Shown here: positions 9,101-15,480 of the stretch, piece after piece
Layout: each line of letters starts with the position of its first letter
How positions within the stretch are numbered: the stretch's first letter is position 1
Source of the DNA: JBHHZI01 sp046757965
GTDB lineage: Bacteria; Acidobacteriota; Polarisedimenticolia; SMYD01
Assembly (NCBI GenBank): GCA_046757965.1
Contig: JBHHZI010000065.1
Coordinates: 1-16,711, forward strand
Direction: 5' to 3'
Length of the DNA stretch: 16,711 bases
The notes under the pieces: generated by a model
What the model saw: only the letters and a program-made list of their open reading frames with translations
Database searches by the model: none
Told to the model about the DNA's origin: nothing
Made by a program: the position numbers and the translations under genes

Positions 9101-12100
9101 CCCCAGATCCGCGACGTACTACGCCTACGGCTCTTACGGCGGCAACAACCTTTACGCGTATTCGCTGGCATCGAACACGTGGGATGTCTCCACCATTCCG
9201 TTCTTCACTCTCAACGATGGCGGCCTGGTCGCATTCTCCGACGGCATCTACTTCATCGAGGGCGAGCAGGGCACCGGGTTCGCGCGCCTCCTGACGGGTC
9301 TGGACTTCGTGTCGGCGGCACCGCGGTCCGGCACGGTGCCTCCGGGGCAATCGGTGGATGTGACCCTGAACTTCGATGCCCGGGGGCTCTTTACCGGCCT
9401 GTTCGAGGCCGACCTCCAGGTCGACACCAACGACCCCGATGCGCGGCGCTCGGCGGTGCCGCTGAGCCTCGACGTCATCGGCGTGCCGCGCGTCGAGGTC
9501 CTCGGGGAGCGCGTCGAGTTCGACTCGGTCGTCCCGTATGGCGTCAGCGGGGCCCGCACGGATCACAGCCTGGTTCCCGATCGTCCTCCGGCCGGAGAGG
9601 CAGCGATCCAGCTGACGGCCGACGGCGACTACGGCTCCTCGTTCGAGACCGCATCGCTGACCGCCGAGGGTCATGTCATCGGCGCGGTGGGCGGCACAGG
9701 AATTGACTGTACTCCCGCGACGGGACAGTTCCCGCTGTCCAGGTCGCTTCTGGAGACGCTGCTGGCCGACGGCGTGGTAGACGTGTCGGTTCAGAACACA
9801 CCTGACGTCAACACGTTCTGCTCCATCAATCGCCACACGGTCCGCCTCAGCTACCGGGTTGCTGCCGACCGGATCGACTTCGGCAGCCTGTTCATCGGAC
9901 TGACCGGATCGCACCAGCTGACCATCAACAATGTCGGCACCGAGACGCTGACGGTCACGGCCAGCAGCGACTCGCCCACGATGATCGCCTCCCCGGCGGC
10001 CCTGGGTATTGCGCCGCTCGGCACAGCGCTGCTGACGGTGACGTTCACACCCACCGCTGCCGGAGTCGTCGATGGCACGTTGACGCTGGCCACCAACGAC
10101 CCTGACAGGCCTTCAGTCGTCATCTCGATGCACGGTGAAGGTCTCCTGCCTCCTGTCGCCGCCGTCGCGCCTTCCTCGATCGCGCTCACGCTCAACTCCG
10201 GAGACATCGACACCCGGTCCGTGGTTCTGTCGAACAGCGGTGGAAACGCGCTCGACTTCACGGCGGCCATCCGGTCGCGCTTGTCTGGCGCGGTGGTCTC
10301 CCCATTCGCGGGGGTCACGTCGGCTCCGACCGCGATCAGCAACGGTGTCCCGGCACCGGACGATCCCGCTCCCTCGACGGCACCGATACGCGGCGTCTCG
10401 GCCGAATTCGAGCTCCTCCCGTCGAGCCCGGTGCCACTCACCTGCGTCGTGGCAGACGCGGCGGCGTCCATCATCTACGCCCAGCAGGATCAGGGCACGG
10501 CATTCTTCCGCTACGTGGTGGGAACCGGGGCGTGGGAACCCCTGGCACCGGCCCCCCTGTTCTCCGGCAACAACGGCGGGGCCACCCTGCTGAACGGGAA
10601 GATCTACACGGCGTACACGGGAAACGGTTCCCAGCTCGGCGTCTACGACGTCGCCAGCGACTCCTGGTCGACCATCTCGAATCCCATCGGGACGGGCACC
10701 GGTGTCATCGCCAGTGATGGCGTGCGCTGGATCTACCTGGTCCAGGGATTGGCTTTCGGGCGCCTGGATCCCGTCACGCTGGAGACCCAGTTCCTGGCCA
10801 CCCCGCCGTTCGCGTTCCAGCCATGGGGTGGACTCCGCCATCTCGCCGGGACGCTGTACGGGCACCAGGGCAACGGAGGCGTCGGCTTCGCGTCGTACGA
10901 GATCGCCACGAACTCCTGGACCCTCCTCCCACCGGTGCCCTCGGGTGCCGTTCTGGGCGCCACCATCGACACGCGCGCCCGCACCTATCATGCGTATGGT
11001 TCGTACTTCGACAGGAATCTGTACTCGTACTCCATCGACCAGGGAACCTGGGACGTGGCGACCATCCCGTTCTTCACACTGAATGACGGCGGCCTCGCGG
11101 CGCTTTCCTCGGGCGTCTACTTCATCGCCGGCGAGGGAAGCACCGGGTTCGCTCGCCTGCTGCCGGGAGTGAGCTTCATCACCGTCGCACCGACCAGCGG
11201 CACGGTGGGCGTCGGTGCCTCCACGAACATCGCCATGCAGGTCGACACGACCGGGTTGTTCGCAGGCCTGGTGGAAGCAGAGCTGGACATCGACACCAAC
11301 GACCCTGTGGCGGCACGACTGACCGTGCCGGTGGATCTCCAGGTGATCGGCGTCCCGGACATCGTGGCGGATCCTGCGCTGGACTTCGGCAATGTCTTCG
11401 TGGGACAGACGAAGGAACTCCGCCTCACGGTTCGCAACGCCGGAACGGACCAGCTCGATATCACCTCCGTCACGGCGACCCTCCCTGAATTCAGCATCAT
11501 CCCGACCTCCATGATCGTGCCGCCCCTCACCACGGCAACGTTTTCCGTCACCTTCGCCCCGCTGGCCGCCGGCCCGTTCGACGACAGCCTCACCATCGCC
11601 AGCAACGATCCGGACGAGCCCATGCTCGTCGTGCCGGTGCACGCCGTGGCCCTCATCCCACCGGTCATCGATGTGCAGCCGCCGGCCATCGACGAGAATG
11701 TGTTCGTCGGCGCGCCCTCGCGGACCCGGACCCTGACCATCGGCAACACCGGCGGCAGCGTTCTCGAATTCGACGTGACCGCGACTGATGCGGGGACCAC
11801 CCAGGTTCCGGAGACGCCCTTCGGAGTCCTGTCTCCCGGCCAGGCGTCGCCCCACGCATCCCCGTCTGACGCCGGCCCGTACGCCGCCGAGCCGGTGTCC
11901 TTCGACACGGCGCCGGGACGTTTCCAGGAGCGAGCGAGCAGTCCGGTGCCGCTGACCGGTCTGGTGGCCGACCCGGCAGGCAAGCTGTACGCCCAGGAGA
12001 ACGGCGGCCCCGGTTTCTTCACCTATGACCCGGCGGCGGACCTCTGGCTACCGCTGGCACCGGCGCCCATGGCCGCGGTCAATCCCGCCGGCGCCGTGAT

Positions 12101-15100
12101 CCTCGACGACCGCATCTACCTGGCCTACGCCGGGGATGCGGAACAGATCGCCGCCTACGACATCGCCACCGACACCTGGAGTGTCCTCGCGAACCCCCTG
12201 GCGACGGGCACCGCCAACATCGCCACCGATGGCGAACAGTTCCTCTATCTTGCGGCAGGCACGACGTTTGTCCAGTGGGACCCGCTGACCGGCGAGACCA
12301 CCATGCTCGCGTCACCTCCGTTCGCCTTCGAGGCATGGGGCGGGCTGCGTCGTCTCGAGCGCACCGTGTACGGGCACCAGGGCAACGGCCGTCAGAACTT
12401 CGCGTCGTTCGATCTGGACACGGGTGAGTGGACCGTGCGACCCCCGCTGCCTGCCGGGGCAGCCCTCGGGGCCGCGGTGGACCCGCTGGCCCGCACCTAC
12501 GTGGCCGCCGGCGGCTATGGTGCCCCCCATCTGTTCCGCTTCTCGATCGACGAGGATCGCTGGGCCGCCCTCACCAACCCGTTCATGGCGCTCACCGACG
12601 GTGGACTCGCCTGGGTGCCCGGCGCCCCGTCGTCGGTCTATTTCATCGAAGGAGACGGCACGAAACTCGTCCGGCTGCTCGGCACCTCGCCGGTCACGGT
12701 GACCCCGACGACCGGCAGCGTGTTGCCGGGAGACACCCTCGCCCTCGAACTCGACCTGGCCACCGACACCCTTCTGCCCGGTGTCTTCTCGTCCACGGTG
12801 GCCATCGCCAGCAATGACCCGGTGCAACCACAGGTGGATGTGCCCGTCACCATCACGGTGTCGTCGGCGCCGGACATCGCGTTCCTGGGCGCGCCGGTGA
12901 ACCTGGCGTCCGGGAAGGTGTTCATGGGCTTCGGCTCCCTCACCCGGCACCTCCTGCCCTTCCCGCAGACACCGGGCAGCACGGGGCGGCTGACGTTGAC
13001 GGTCAGTGGTGATTTCGGCAGCTCGTTCGAGACGGCCACCGCCAATGCCGAGGACCGGATCACACTCGTGGGAGGCAACGCCACGAGGGACTGCATCACC
13101 TCCGCCAGTTCCGTCGTCGTCAGCGCCCCGGACATGACGGCGCTGGCCGCCGACGGCGTGCTCTCCGTCGATGTGAGGAACTCGGCAGCGGTTGGTCCTT
13201 TCTGCTCCACCAACAGCCACGTGGTGCGACTCGTCTACCGGAGCGCCGCCGACAAGGTAGAGTTCGGCACCTTGTTCGTGGGTCAGACGCGCACTCGCAA
13301 CGCCCTGGTCACCAACGTCGGCACCGAGCCGTTGCAGATCCTCGACATCGTCTCGCCGCACACCGGATTCGCCATCGCGCCGAGAAGCCTGGTGCTGGCG
13401 CCGGGCGACTTCGCCGCGATCCAGGTCACCTACGTGCCCACCGTGGGCGAGACCGTCGACACCACGCTCGACGTTCTGTCCAACGACCCCGACGAGGCAA
13501 CGGCCCGGCTCGTCATGACCGGTACGGCCCTGGTTCCCCCGAAGATCAAGCTTGCACCCACAGCGCTCGAAGCCGCCCTGCCGCCCGGGGGCATGGCCAC
13601 CCGGACGCTGCGCATCAGCAATTCCGGCGGCCTGGATCTCGACTGGAGAACGCCGGGACTGTCGATCAGCGCCGCTGGTCAGCCGGGAGCCACCCGAGCC
13701 GGCGGGCCCGACGCAGGCGGCTACCGGTTCACAGACAGTGATCAGCCCGGCGGGCCGGTCTTTGCATGGAACGACATCTTCTTCACGGGGACCAAGCTGT
13801 CTCTCAATGGCGACGACCAGAACCTCGGGCCCGTTCCGATCGGATTCGACTTCGTGTTCTACGGCAACACCTTCAACTCGATCCACATCTCCACCAACGG
13901 CTGGCTGAGCTTCACCAGTTCCGCGACATCGTTCCGGGCTCCGCCGACATTCCCGGACTCGGGGCCCTCGACACCGGAGAATCTCCTGGCCCCGTTCTTC
14001 GACGACCTGACCTTCGGGGGAGTGAAGCGGGCAAGCATTCTCCGCGAGCCCGGCAAGACCACCATCCAGTTCACGGGCACCCGGCGCTTCTTCGGCAGCT
14101 CGTCGTTCACCTTCCAGGTCATCCTGTTCGCGGATGGCCGGGTGCGCTTTCAGTACCTGACCATGTCCGGAGTCAGGGCCACCGCCGCCATCGGCATCCA
14201 GAACCAGGATCGTCAGATCGGGCTCACCGTGGCCTCGGCGGATCTGCCGGACTACATGCACGACAACCTGGCGGTGGAGTTCACGCCCACACCGCCTCCG
14301 CCTCCGTGGCTGACCATCGTCCCGGACTCGGGAACGATCCCGCCGGGAGGATTCACCGATCTGCAGCTCGAGATGGATGCCTCGGTTCTTCCCGACGGGG
14401 ACGCGGCCGCGGCCGTCCAGTTCGTCTCCAATGACATCTTCAAACCGGTCGTCGGATTCTCCGTGCTCCTGCACGTCAGCGAGGTGAATCTCGATTTCCT
14501 GGACGTCGACCCCGACACACTCAATCTTGCGTCCAACGGCAAGACCATCCGGGCGGCATTCCAGCTCCCGCCCGCCTTCGACCCTCACCGGGTTCTGATC
14601 GATTCGGTCTCCATCGATCACACCCTCTTCGCCAATACCCACCCTGTCGCCTTCGAGGATGCAACCGGCGACGGCATCGAGGAGATGGTGGTGAAGTTCG
14701 ACCGGGCGGCCTTCGAGGCGATCGTGCCCGAGGGGGAGAGCGTGGATGTGACGGTCGCCGGCGAGGTCCAGGACACCACCTGGTTCACCGGCACGGATAC
14801 CATCCGCATCCTGAGGCCCCACCTCACCTCGCCCGACGGCGGGGAATTCCTGGTGACTGGAGGCGTGACAAACCTCACCTGGGAGACGCCGCCATGGGGT
14901 GCCGCGGTGACCTACGATCTCTATCTGTCGCGTGACGACGGACAGACGTGGGAGACGGCGGCGAGCGGTCTTTCGGGCACGTCGGCCACGTGGACCGTGA
15001 CGGGCCCCGCCACAGGGATCGCCCGGGTCATGGTGACCGCCTCGGACAGCCAGGGGCTGCTGGGAACGGACGACAGCGACGCCTCGTTCGTCATCTCGGA

Positions 15101-15374
15101 CATCCTCCTGCCGCCGAACCCGGTGCGCACGCTCACCTCGTTCGATGACGCCGCCGGTCTCCACCTGACCTGGGCCCTTCCGGTGACGGATGTCGATCAT
15201 GGACCGGCGAGCAGCTTCCGCGTCCTGCAGGCCGGCACTCCAGGAGGACCGTTCACCGAACTGGCGGTCACATCCGCCCTGTCGCACGTGGCTCCGGCCA
15301 CCCCGCCGTCGCCCGGGAGCGTGACCTACTTCCAGGTGGTGGCGGTCAACAGCGAGGGAGAATCGCCGGACTGA
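3168..15374 (+). CDS. Giant secreted subtilisin-like (S8) serine protease with nested Ig, nidogen-like and Kelch-propeller modules
   Basis: The start ATG follows AGGGGAG with close spacing. The 4068 residues run as follows. Signal peptide about 1-27. I9/fervidolysin-like prodomain 45-118 (V-D-Y-V-E-P-N). S8 catalytic domain about 130-435, with the triad Asp166 (V-I-D-T-G), His221 (H-G-T-H) and Ser381 (G-T-S-M-A-T-P), oxyanion Asn313 (A-A-G-N), and an Asp-rich, probably calcium-binding loop at 190-220. Fibronectin III 441-550. Six split Ig-like units at about 555-880, 986-1470, 1692-2106, 2326-2728, 2831-3235 and 3457-3770. Choice-of-anchor D (ASH/HYDIN-like) domains at about 882-985, 1600-1691, 2238-2325, 2730-2830 and 3366-3456. 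A beta-domain with an EF-like D-x-T-x-D-G loop 3772-3883. A Ser/Thr-rich Ig-like domain 3885-3980, and a last fibronectin III 3982-4068. All catalytic residues are present, so it should be an active, self-processing extracellular endopeptidase. No C-terminal anchor, sorting tail or transmembrane helix is visible. The stop falls right at the end of the last domain. Confidence 0.93.
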   Translation: MSRFSGLRGFGIGLIGLCLTFALLAAGGPPAPTPGRGPSVLPPHVKGEILIKMKPGGGPNERANVRAQVAATRMHRFRSGAEHWHLGRGQTVEKAISRLRGNPHVDYVEPNYEVSAFLTPDDTRFAELWGLKNTGQFGGTPESDIGAEAAWNVTTGSTSVLVGVIDTGIDLDHPDLAANIWVNPGEIANNGIDDDGNGFIDDVHGWDFVNDDNDPNDDHFHGTHVAGTIGAVGNNALGVTGVNWTVRLAALKFLSSSGSGTTANAIRAVDYATLIGANITSNSWGGGGFSQALLDAINAGGAAGTLFVAAAGNSARDTDISPVYPASYDTEAILSVAATDESDNLASFSNWGLNSVDLGAPGVDTLSTFPGGTYGFLSGTSMATPHVSGVAALIRSVGPGLDLPRLRAKLLAAVDPVPALDGRTVTGGRLDAFLAVAIPDTVAPAPILDLRVTDTTSNTVFLAWTATGDDGATGTATSLDLRYATSALDATTFETATQVPSPPAPLPAGSPETLEVAGLEPGTTYFFAARAGDEWGNASPISNVATGLTLPPPTIATSPPRVDVSLFAGETASDTLLVQNVGVGTLDWAVTTPPTGQFTPSTGLTGLDLAKGAPDPRTGFPVTQREGGPDAFGYRFIDSDAVGGPAFAWTDIADTGTLVESLDGDDQVSSPIVLGFPFPFYGQTFDAVRVSTNGFLRLTSGDSAPTNQPLPDIAAPGNLIAPFWDDLNFRGLPRVTFARGAGSLTIQYTDVTPFSGPGAYTFQVILQESGEILFQYLQMSGATNSATVGIQDGAGSSGLLVAFNVPYARDNLAVRLHTVPRWLTAAPSGGRVIGGGSDTVNLSVDTAGLAAGTYDDLVVIASNDPLSPVGVHPVTLTVTGVPNIAVSPAAIDLGSTRAGEAVFRALQITNSGTEPLTVTGITSDDPGVTISPLSFTLGPADSRMVTVAWEPVAAGGVSATLTITSDAHATPTALVPVSGTALATGTLQAVPPALDETLLDGQSVVRSLRLINGSSSDVNVSIVAEAGLPGAAADMASMLSPLADYAVHTSQDVNGPAFAWTDISGSGEKVQMFGTHEISEPVPLGFSFPFFTNVFESVQVSTDGWLSFTTDLTAADTPLALPDARPTVPGNLIAALLSDLDLEGQARVVRLSTAEGFTVQFNDVLHTLSGSRVTFQILLDRDGSIRFIYPAVGGATPAAVSGIQNGDKTRSTTVDAVPADGLLVQMVPPVTVVNGGFEAGSFTGWVATSNGRQELTPWTVRGPGGCYFGTSMPLEGSVDALNGFDGDAGLTYNLSQDLDVPLTARGAVLTFSDRIQFDSRGIFSSLPRIYQATLDDPTGGLLAVIAREEILLNGKPFTDLGWQARSITLTPWLGRSVRLNITESIPERFTGPGCLELDDFQVSGPVSPPWLRPAASSVLVPAGGFTDVPVTIDTTAASAGTTFATLRLTADDAVATTVLLPVALTVIGSPDILVTGVPAELVSTQAYATSGALTRHQFELPAIPVAGGTLDITANGDYGSSFERAFVSAEGASIGDVGGVGRDCQAARGTFALDAALMAALAADGVIDVDVHNTPDVNVFCPDNSHSLRLSYEVSATGNFGTVFTGQSSELNLMVSNRGSETLEIASITSSAPEVTPLIASMSIAPGTTRLLGLRFAPVAAGPLAGAVTLASNDPDTPLLAIPLSGSGAGPPAATIAPAGLSLTLNSGDQDVRAVSITNTGGSDLAFEVALVPPGVEGVFSTFTGLSPAGPSPNDAGNDSPVEIMATAADPGDLEVDGQAPEPTFQGVDARFQSLAPSPVPLTCVVGDTMQRVIYGQENNGVAFFRFNTAVQTWESLAPSPVSSGNNGGAALLNGKIYTAYTGNSAVLGVYDISTDSWSTISNPSFGTGNIASDGTRWLYLVTGSTFLRLDPATQETQTLATPPFFFQRWGGLQDFAGVIYGTTGNGTTGFASYSTAIDAWTRLPSVPGGTVLGATIDPRSATYYAYGSYGGNNLYAYSLASNTWDVSTIPFFTLNDGGLVAFSDGIYFIEGEQGTGFARLLTGLDFVSAAPRSGTVPPGQSVDVTLNFDARGLFTGLFEADLQVDTNDPDARRSAVPLSLDVIGVPRVEVLGERVEFDSVVPYGVSGARTDHSLVPDRPPAGEAAIQLTADGDYGSSFETASLTAEGHVIGAVGGTGIDCTPATGQFPLSRSLLETLLADGVVDVSVQNTPDVNTFCSINRHTVRLSYRVAADRIDFGSLFIGLTGSHQLTINNVGTETLTVTASSDSPTMIASPAALGIAPLGTALLTVTFTPTAAGVVDGTLTLATNDPDRPSVVISMHGEGLLPPVAAVAPSSIALTLNSGDIDTRSVVLSNSGGNALDFTAAIRSRLSGAVVSPFAGVTSAPTAISNGVPAPDDPAPSTAPIRGVSAEFELLPSSPVPLTCVVADAAASIIYAQQDQGTAFFRYVVGTGAWEPLAPAPLFSGNNGGATLLNGKIYTAYTGNGSQLGVYDVASDSWSTISNPIGTGTGVIASDGVRWIYLVQGLAFGRLDPVTLETQFLATPPFAFQPWGGLRHLAGTLYGHQGNGGVGFASYEIATNSWTLLPPVPSGAVLGATIDTRARTYHAYGSYFDRNLYSYSIDQGTWDVATIPFFTLNDGGLAALSSGVYFIAGEGSTGFARLLPGVSFITVAPTSGTVGVGASTNIAMQVDTTGLFAGLVEAELDIDTNDPVAARLTVPVDLQVIGVPDIVADPALDFGNVFVGQTKELRLTVRNAGTDQLDITSVTATLPEFSIIPTSMIVPPLTTATFSVTFAPLAAGPFDDSLTIASNDPDEPMLVVPVHAVALIPPVIDVQPPAIDENVFVGAPSRTRTLTIGNTGGSVLEFDVTATDAGTTQVPETPFGVLSPGQASPHASPSDAGPYAAEPVSFDTAPGRFQERASSPVPLTGLVADPAGKLYAQENGGPGFFTYDPAADLWLPLAPAPMAAVNPAGAVILDDRIYLAYAGDAEQIAAYDIATDTWSVLANPLATGTANIATDGEQFLYLAAGTTFVQWDPLTGETTMLASPPFAFEAWGGLRRLERTVYGHQGNGRQNFASFDLDTGEWTVRPPLPAGAALGAAVDPLARTYVAAGGYGAPHLFRFSIDEDRWAALTNPFMALTDGGLAWVPGAPSSVYFIEGDGTKLVRLLGTSPVTVTPTTGSVLPGDTLALELDLATDTLLPGVFSSTVAIASNDPVQPQVDVPVTITVSSAPDIAFLGAPVNLASGKVFMGFGSLTRHLLPFPQTPGSTGRLTLTVSGDFGSSFETATANAEDRITLVGGNATRDCITSASSVVVSAPDMTALAADGVLSVDVRNSAAVGPFCSTNSHVVRLVYRSAADKVEFGTLFVGQTRTRNALVTNVGTEPLQILDIVSPHTGFAIAPRSLVLAPGDFAAIQVTYVPTVGETVDTTLDVLSNDPDEATARLVMTGTALVPPKIKLAPTALEAALPPGGMATRTLRISNSGGLDLDWRTPGLSISAAGQPGATRAGGPDAGGYRFTDSDQPGGPVFAWNDIFFTGTKLSLNGDDQNLGPVPIGFDFVFYGNTFNSIHISTNGWLSFTSSATSFRAPPTFPDSGPSTPENLLAPFFDDLTFGGVKRASILREPGKTTIQFTGTRRFFGSSSFTFQVILFADGRVRFQYLTMSGVRATAAIGIQNQDRQIGLTVASADLPDYMHDNLAVEFTPTPPPPPWLTIVPDSGTIPPGGFTDLQLEMDASVLPDGDAAAAVQFVSNDIFKPVVGFSVLLHVSEVNLDFLDVDPDTLNLASNGKTIRAAFQLPPAFDPHRVLIDSVSIDHTLFANTHPVAFEDATGDGIEEMVVKFDRAAFEAIVPEGESVDVTVAGEVQDTTWFTGTDTIRILRPHLTSPDGGEFLVTGGVTNLTWETPPWGAAVTYDLYLSRDDGQTWETAASGLSGTSATWTVTGPATGIARVMVTASDSQGLLGTDDSDASFVISDILLPPNPVRTLTSFDDAAGLHLTWALPVTDVDHGPASSFRVLQAGTPGGPFTELAVTSALSHVAPATPPSPGSVTYFQVVAVNSEGESPD
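5043..5627 (+). repeat. Nidogen-like module, copy 1 (inside the subtilase gene)
   Basis: Residues about 626-820. The module opens G-G-P-D-A-F-G-Y-R-F-I-D-S-D and contains A-F-A-W-T-D-I, L-G-F-P-F-P-F-Y-G, V-S-T-N-G-F-L, N-L-I-A-P-F-W-D-D-L, T-F-Q-V-I-L and V-G-I-Q. It closes D-N-L-A-V. The same order recurs at 6297-6851 and 13704-14291, so these are paralogous. Such modules are common in large secreted bacterial proteins and probably mediate binding, although the ligand is unknown. Confidence 0.75.
6297..6851 (+). repeat. Nidogen-like module, copy 2 (inside the subtilase gene)
   Basis: Residues about 1044-1228. It shares G-P-A-F-A-W-T-D-I, L-G-F-S-F-P-F-F, V-S-T-D-G-W-L-S-F and T-F-Q-I-L-L with the other copies but has diverged most: the opening is D-Y-A-V-H-T-S instead of G-G-P-D, and the W-D-D-L motif has become L-S-D-L. 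It contains a run of eight G bases at 6743-6750. It is followed directly by a jelly-roll-like domain rather than by the closing half of the host Ig domain. Confidence 0.7.
6861..7379 (+). other. Jelly-roll / carbohydrate-binding-like domain within the subtilase
   Basis: Residues about 1232-1404. The opening V-V-N-G-G-F-E-A-G-S-F-T-G-W is the classic start of CBM-like jelly-roll domains of secreted bacterial proteins, and it ends with L-E-L-D-D-F-Q-V, also typical. Two cysteines (in G-G-C-Y-F and G-P-G-C-L) could form a disulfide. It occurs once in this protein and may bind carbohydrate or another surface ligand. This is a fold-level guess from motifs. Confidence 0.6.
7578..7952 (+). repeat. 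Paired-cysteine module, copy 1 (unrecognised, within the subtilase)
   Basis: Residues about 1471-1595. Conserved text shared with two other copies: G-D-Y-G-S-S-F-E, S/T-A-E, D-C (C1544), L-A-A-D-G-V, V-x-N-T-P-D-V-N, F-C (C1581) and N-S-H-x-x-R-L-S-Y. The two cysteines are 37 residues apart, as in the other copies, which suggests a disulfide in a secreted beta-domain. I do not recognise it as a named family. It sits between P-D-I and the F-G-T-V-F strand of a choice-of-anchor D domain. Confidence 0.65.
8538..9302 (+). repeat. Kelch-like six-bladed propeller, copy A (inside the subtilase gene)
   Basis: Residues about 1791-2045. Six Kelch-like blades of about 40 residues can be read, with recurring Y-D/F-x-x-x-x-x-W segments: T-W-E-S-L, Y-D-I-S-T-D-S-W-S, Q-R-W-G-G-L, D-A-W-T-R-L, N-T-W-D-V-S and N-D-G-G-L. 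It starts S-P-V-P-L-T-C and is flanked by the two halves of a split Ig domain. It shares long near-identical stretches with copy B. Propellers of this type usually serve in binding. Confidence 0.7.
9486..9860 (+). repeat. Paired-cysteine module, copy 2 (within the subtilase)
   Basis: Residues about 2107-2231, with C2181 and C2218, again 37 residues apart. It keeps G-D-Y-G-S-S-F-E-T-A, T-A-E-G, L-A-D-G-V-V-D-V and N-T-P-D-V-N-T-F-C, and is closest to copy 1. The next choice-of-anchor D domain resumes at D-F-G-S-L-F. Confidence 0.65.
10404..11171 (+). repeat. Kelch-like six-bladed propeller, copy B (inside the subtilase gene)
   Basis: Residues about 2413-2668. It is nearly the same as copy A in many stretches, for example S-G-N-N-G-G-A, L-L-N-G-K-I-Y-T-A-Y-T-G-N, D-S-W-S-T-I-S-N-P and I-P-F-F-T-L-N-D-G-G-L, and the underlying DNA is also visibly similar. 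It shares the lone cysteine in P-L-T-C with copy A. This points to a relatively recent duplication of the whole unit. Confidence 0.7.
11919..12692 (+). repeat. Kelch-like six-bladed propeller, copy C (inside the subtilase gene)
   Basis: Residues about 2918-3175. It has the same blade order as A and B (Y-D-P-A-A-D-L-W, Y-D-I-A-T-D-T-W-S, F-E-A-W-G-G-L, T-G-E-W-T-V and T-D-G-G-L), but it is clearly more diverged, and the opening P-L-T-C has become P-L-T-G. The choice-of-anchor D domain before it (about 2730-2830) lacks the paired-cysteine module. Confidence 0.7.
12873..13244 (+). repeat. Paired-cysteine module, copy 3 (within the subtilase)
   Basis: Residues about 3236-3359, with C3309 and C3346, once more 37 residues apart. 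It keeps G-D-F-G-S-S-F-E-T-A, L-A-A-D-G-V, P-F-C-S-T-N-S-H and V-R-L-V-Y, but lost the T-P-D-V-N segment before the second cysteine. It is the most diverged of the three. Confidence 0.6.
13704..14291 (+). repeat. Nidogen-like module, copy 3 (inside the subtilase gene)
   Basis: Residues about 3513-3708. It is very close to copy 1 in order and wording: G-G-P-D-A-G-G-Y-R-F-T-D-S-D, V-F-A-W-N-D-I, L-N-G-D-D-Q, F-V-F-Y-G-N-T-F, I-S-T-N-G-W-L-S-F, N-L-L-A-P-F-F-D-D-L, T-F-Q-V-I-L-F, I-G-I-Q-N and D-N-L-A-V. It follows I-S-N-S-G-G-L-D-L-D-W and is followed by P-P-P-W-L-T-I, so it too splits an Ig-like domain. Confidence 0.75.
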
Positions 15375-15393
15375 CCGGCCGATCACCGGCCGG
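15375..15393 (+). terminator. GC-rich hairpin directly after the subtilase stop codon
   Basis: CCGGCCG (15375-15381) pairs perfectly with CGGCCGG (15387-15393) around the loop ATCAC, starting at the first base after the TGA. There is no T-run, so it is at best a partial or Rho-assisted terminator, or an RNA-stabilising 3' hairpin. A second GC-rich imperfect inverted repeat, opening AGCCG and closing CGGCT, follows around 15406-15426. Confidence 0.4.
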
Positions 15394-15480
15394 CGTCCTC
15401 ACCGGCGCGAGCCGCCGGCCGCCGGCTGTGGTGTAGGATGGCCGCGCCATCACGGCCCATGCCGAACGAGGGAGTGCGCC

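Noticed and set aside
7578..13244. Mobile-element explanation for the repeated blocks in the subtilase
   Set aside because: Repeats are in frame, diverged, aligned with protein domain borders, and show no terminal inverted repeats or transposase; domain duplication explains them.
12312..15386. A 1024-codon minus-strand open frame opposite the end of the subtilase gene
   Set aside because: It mirrors the GC-rich codon pattern of the subtilase. The translation is Arg/Gly/Asp-rich and without recognisable domains, while the plus strand there encodes clear nidogen-like, Ig and fibronectin domains. Similar antisense frames at 6207-7925, 8421-9914, 10113-11855 and 3150-4325 were rejected for the same reason.
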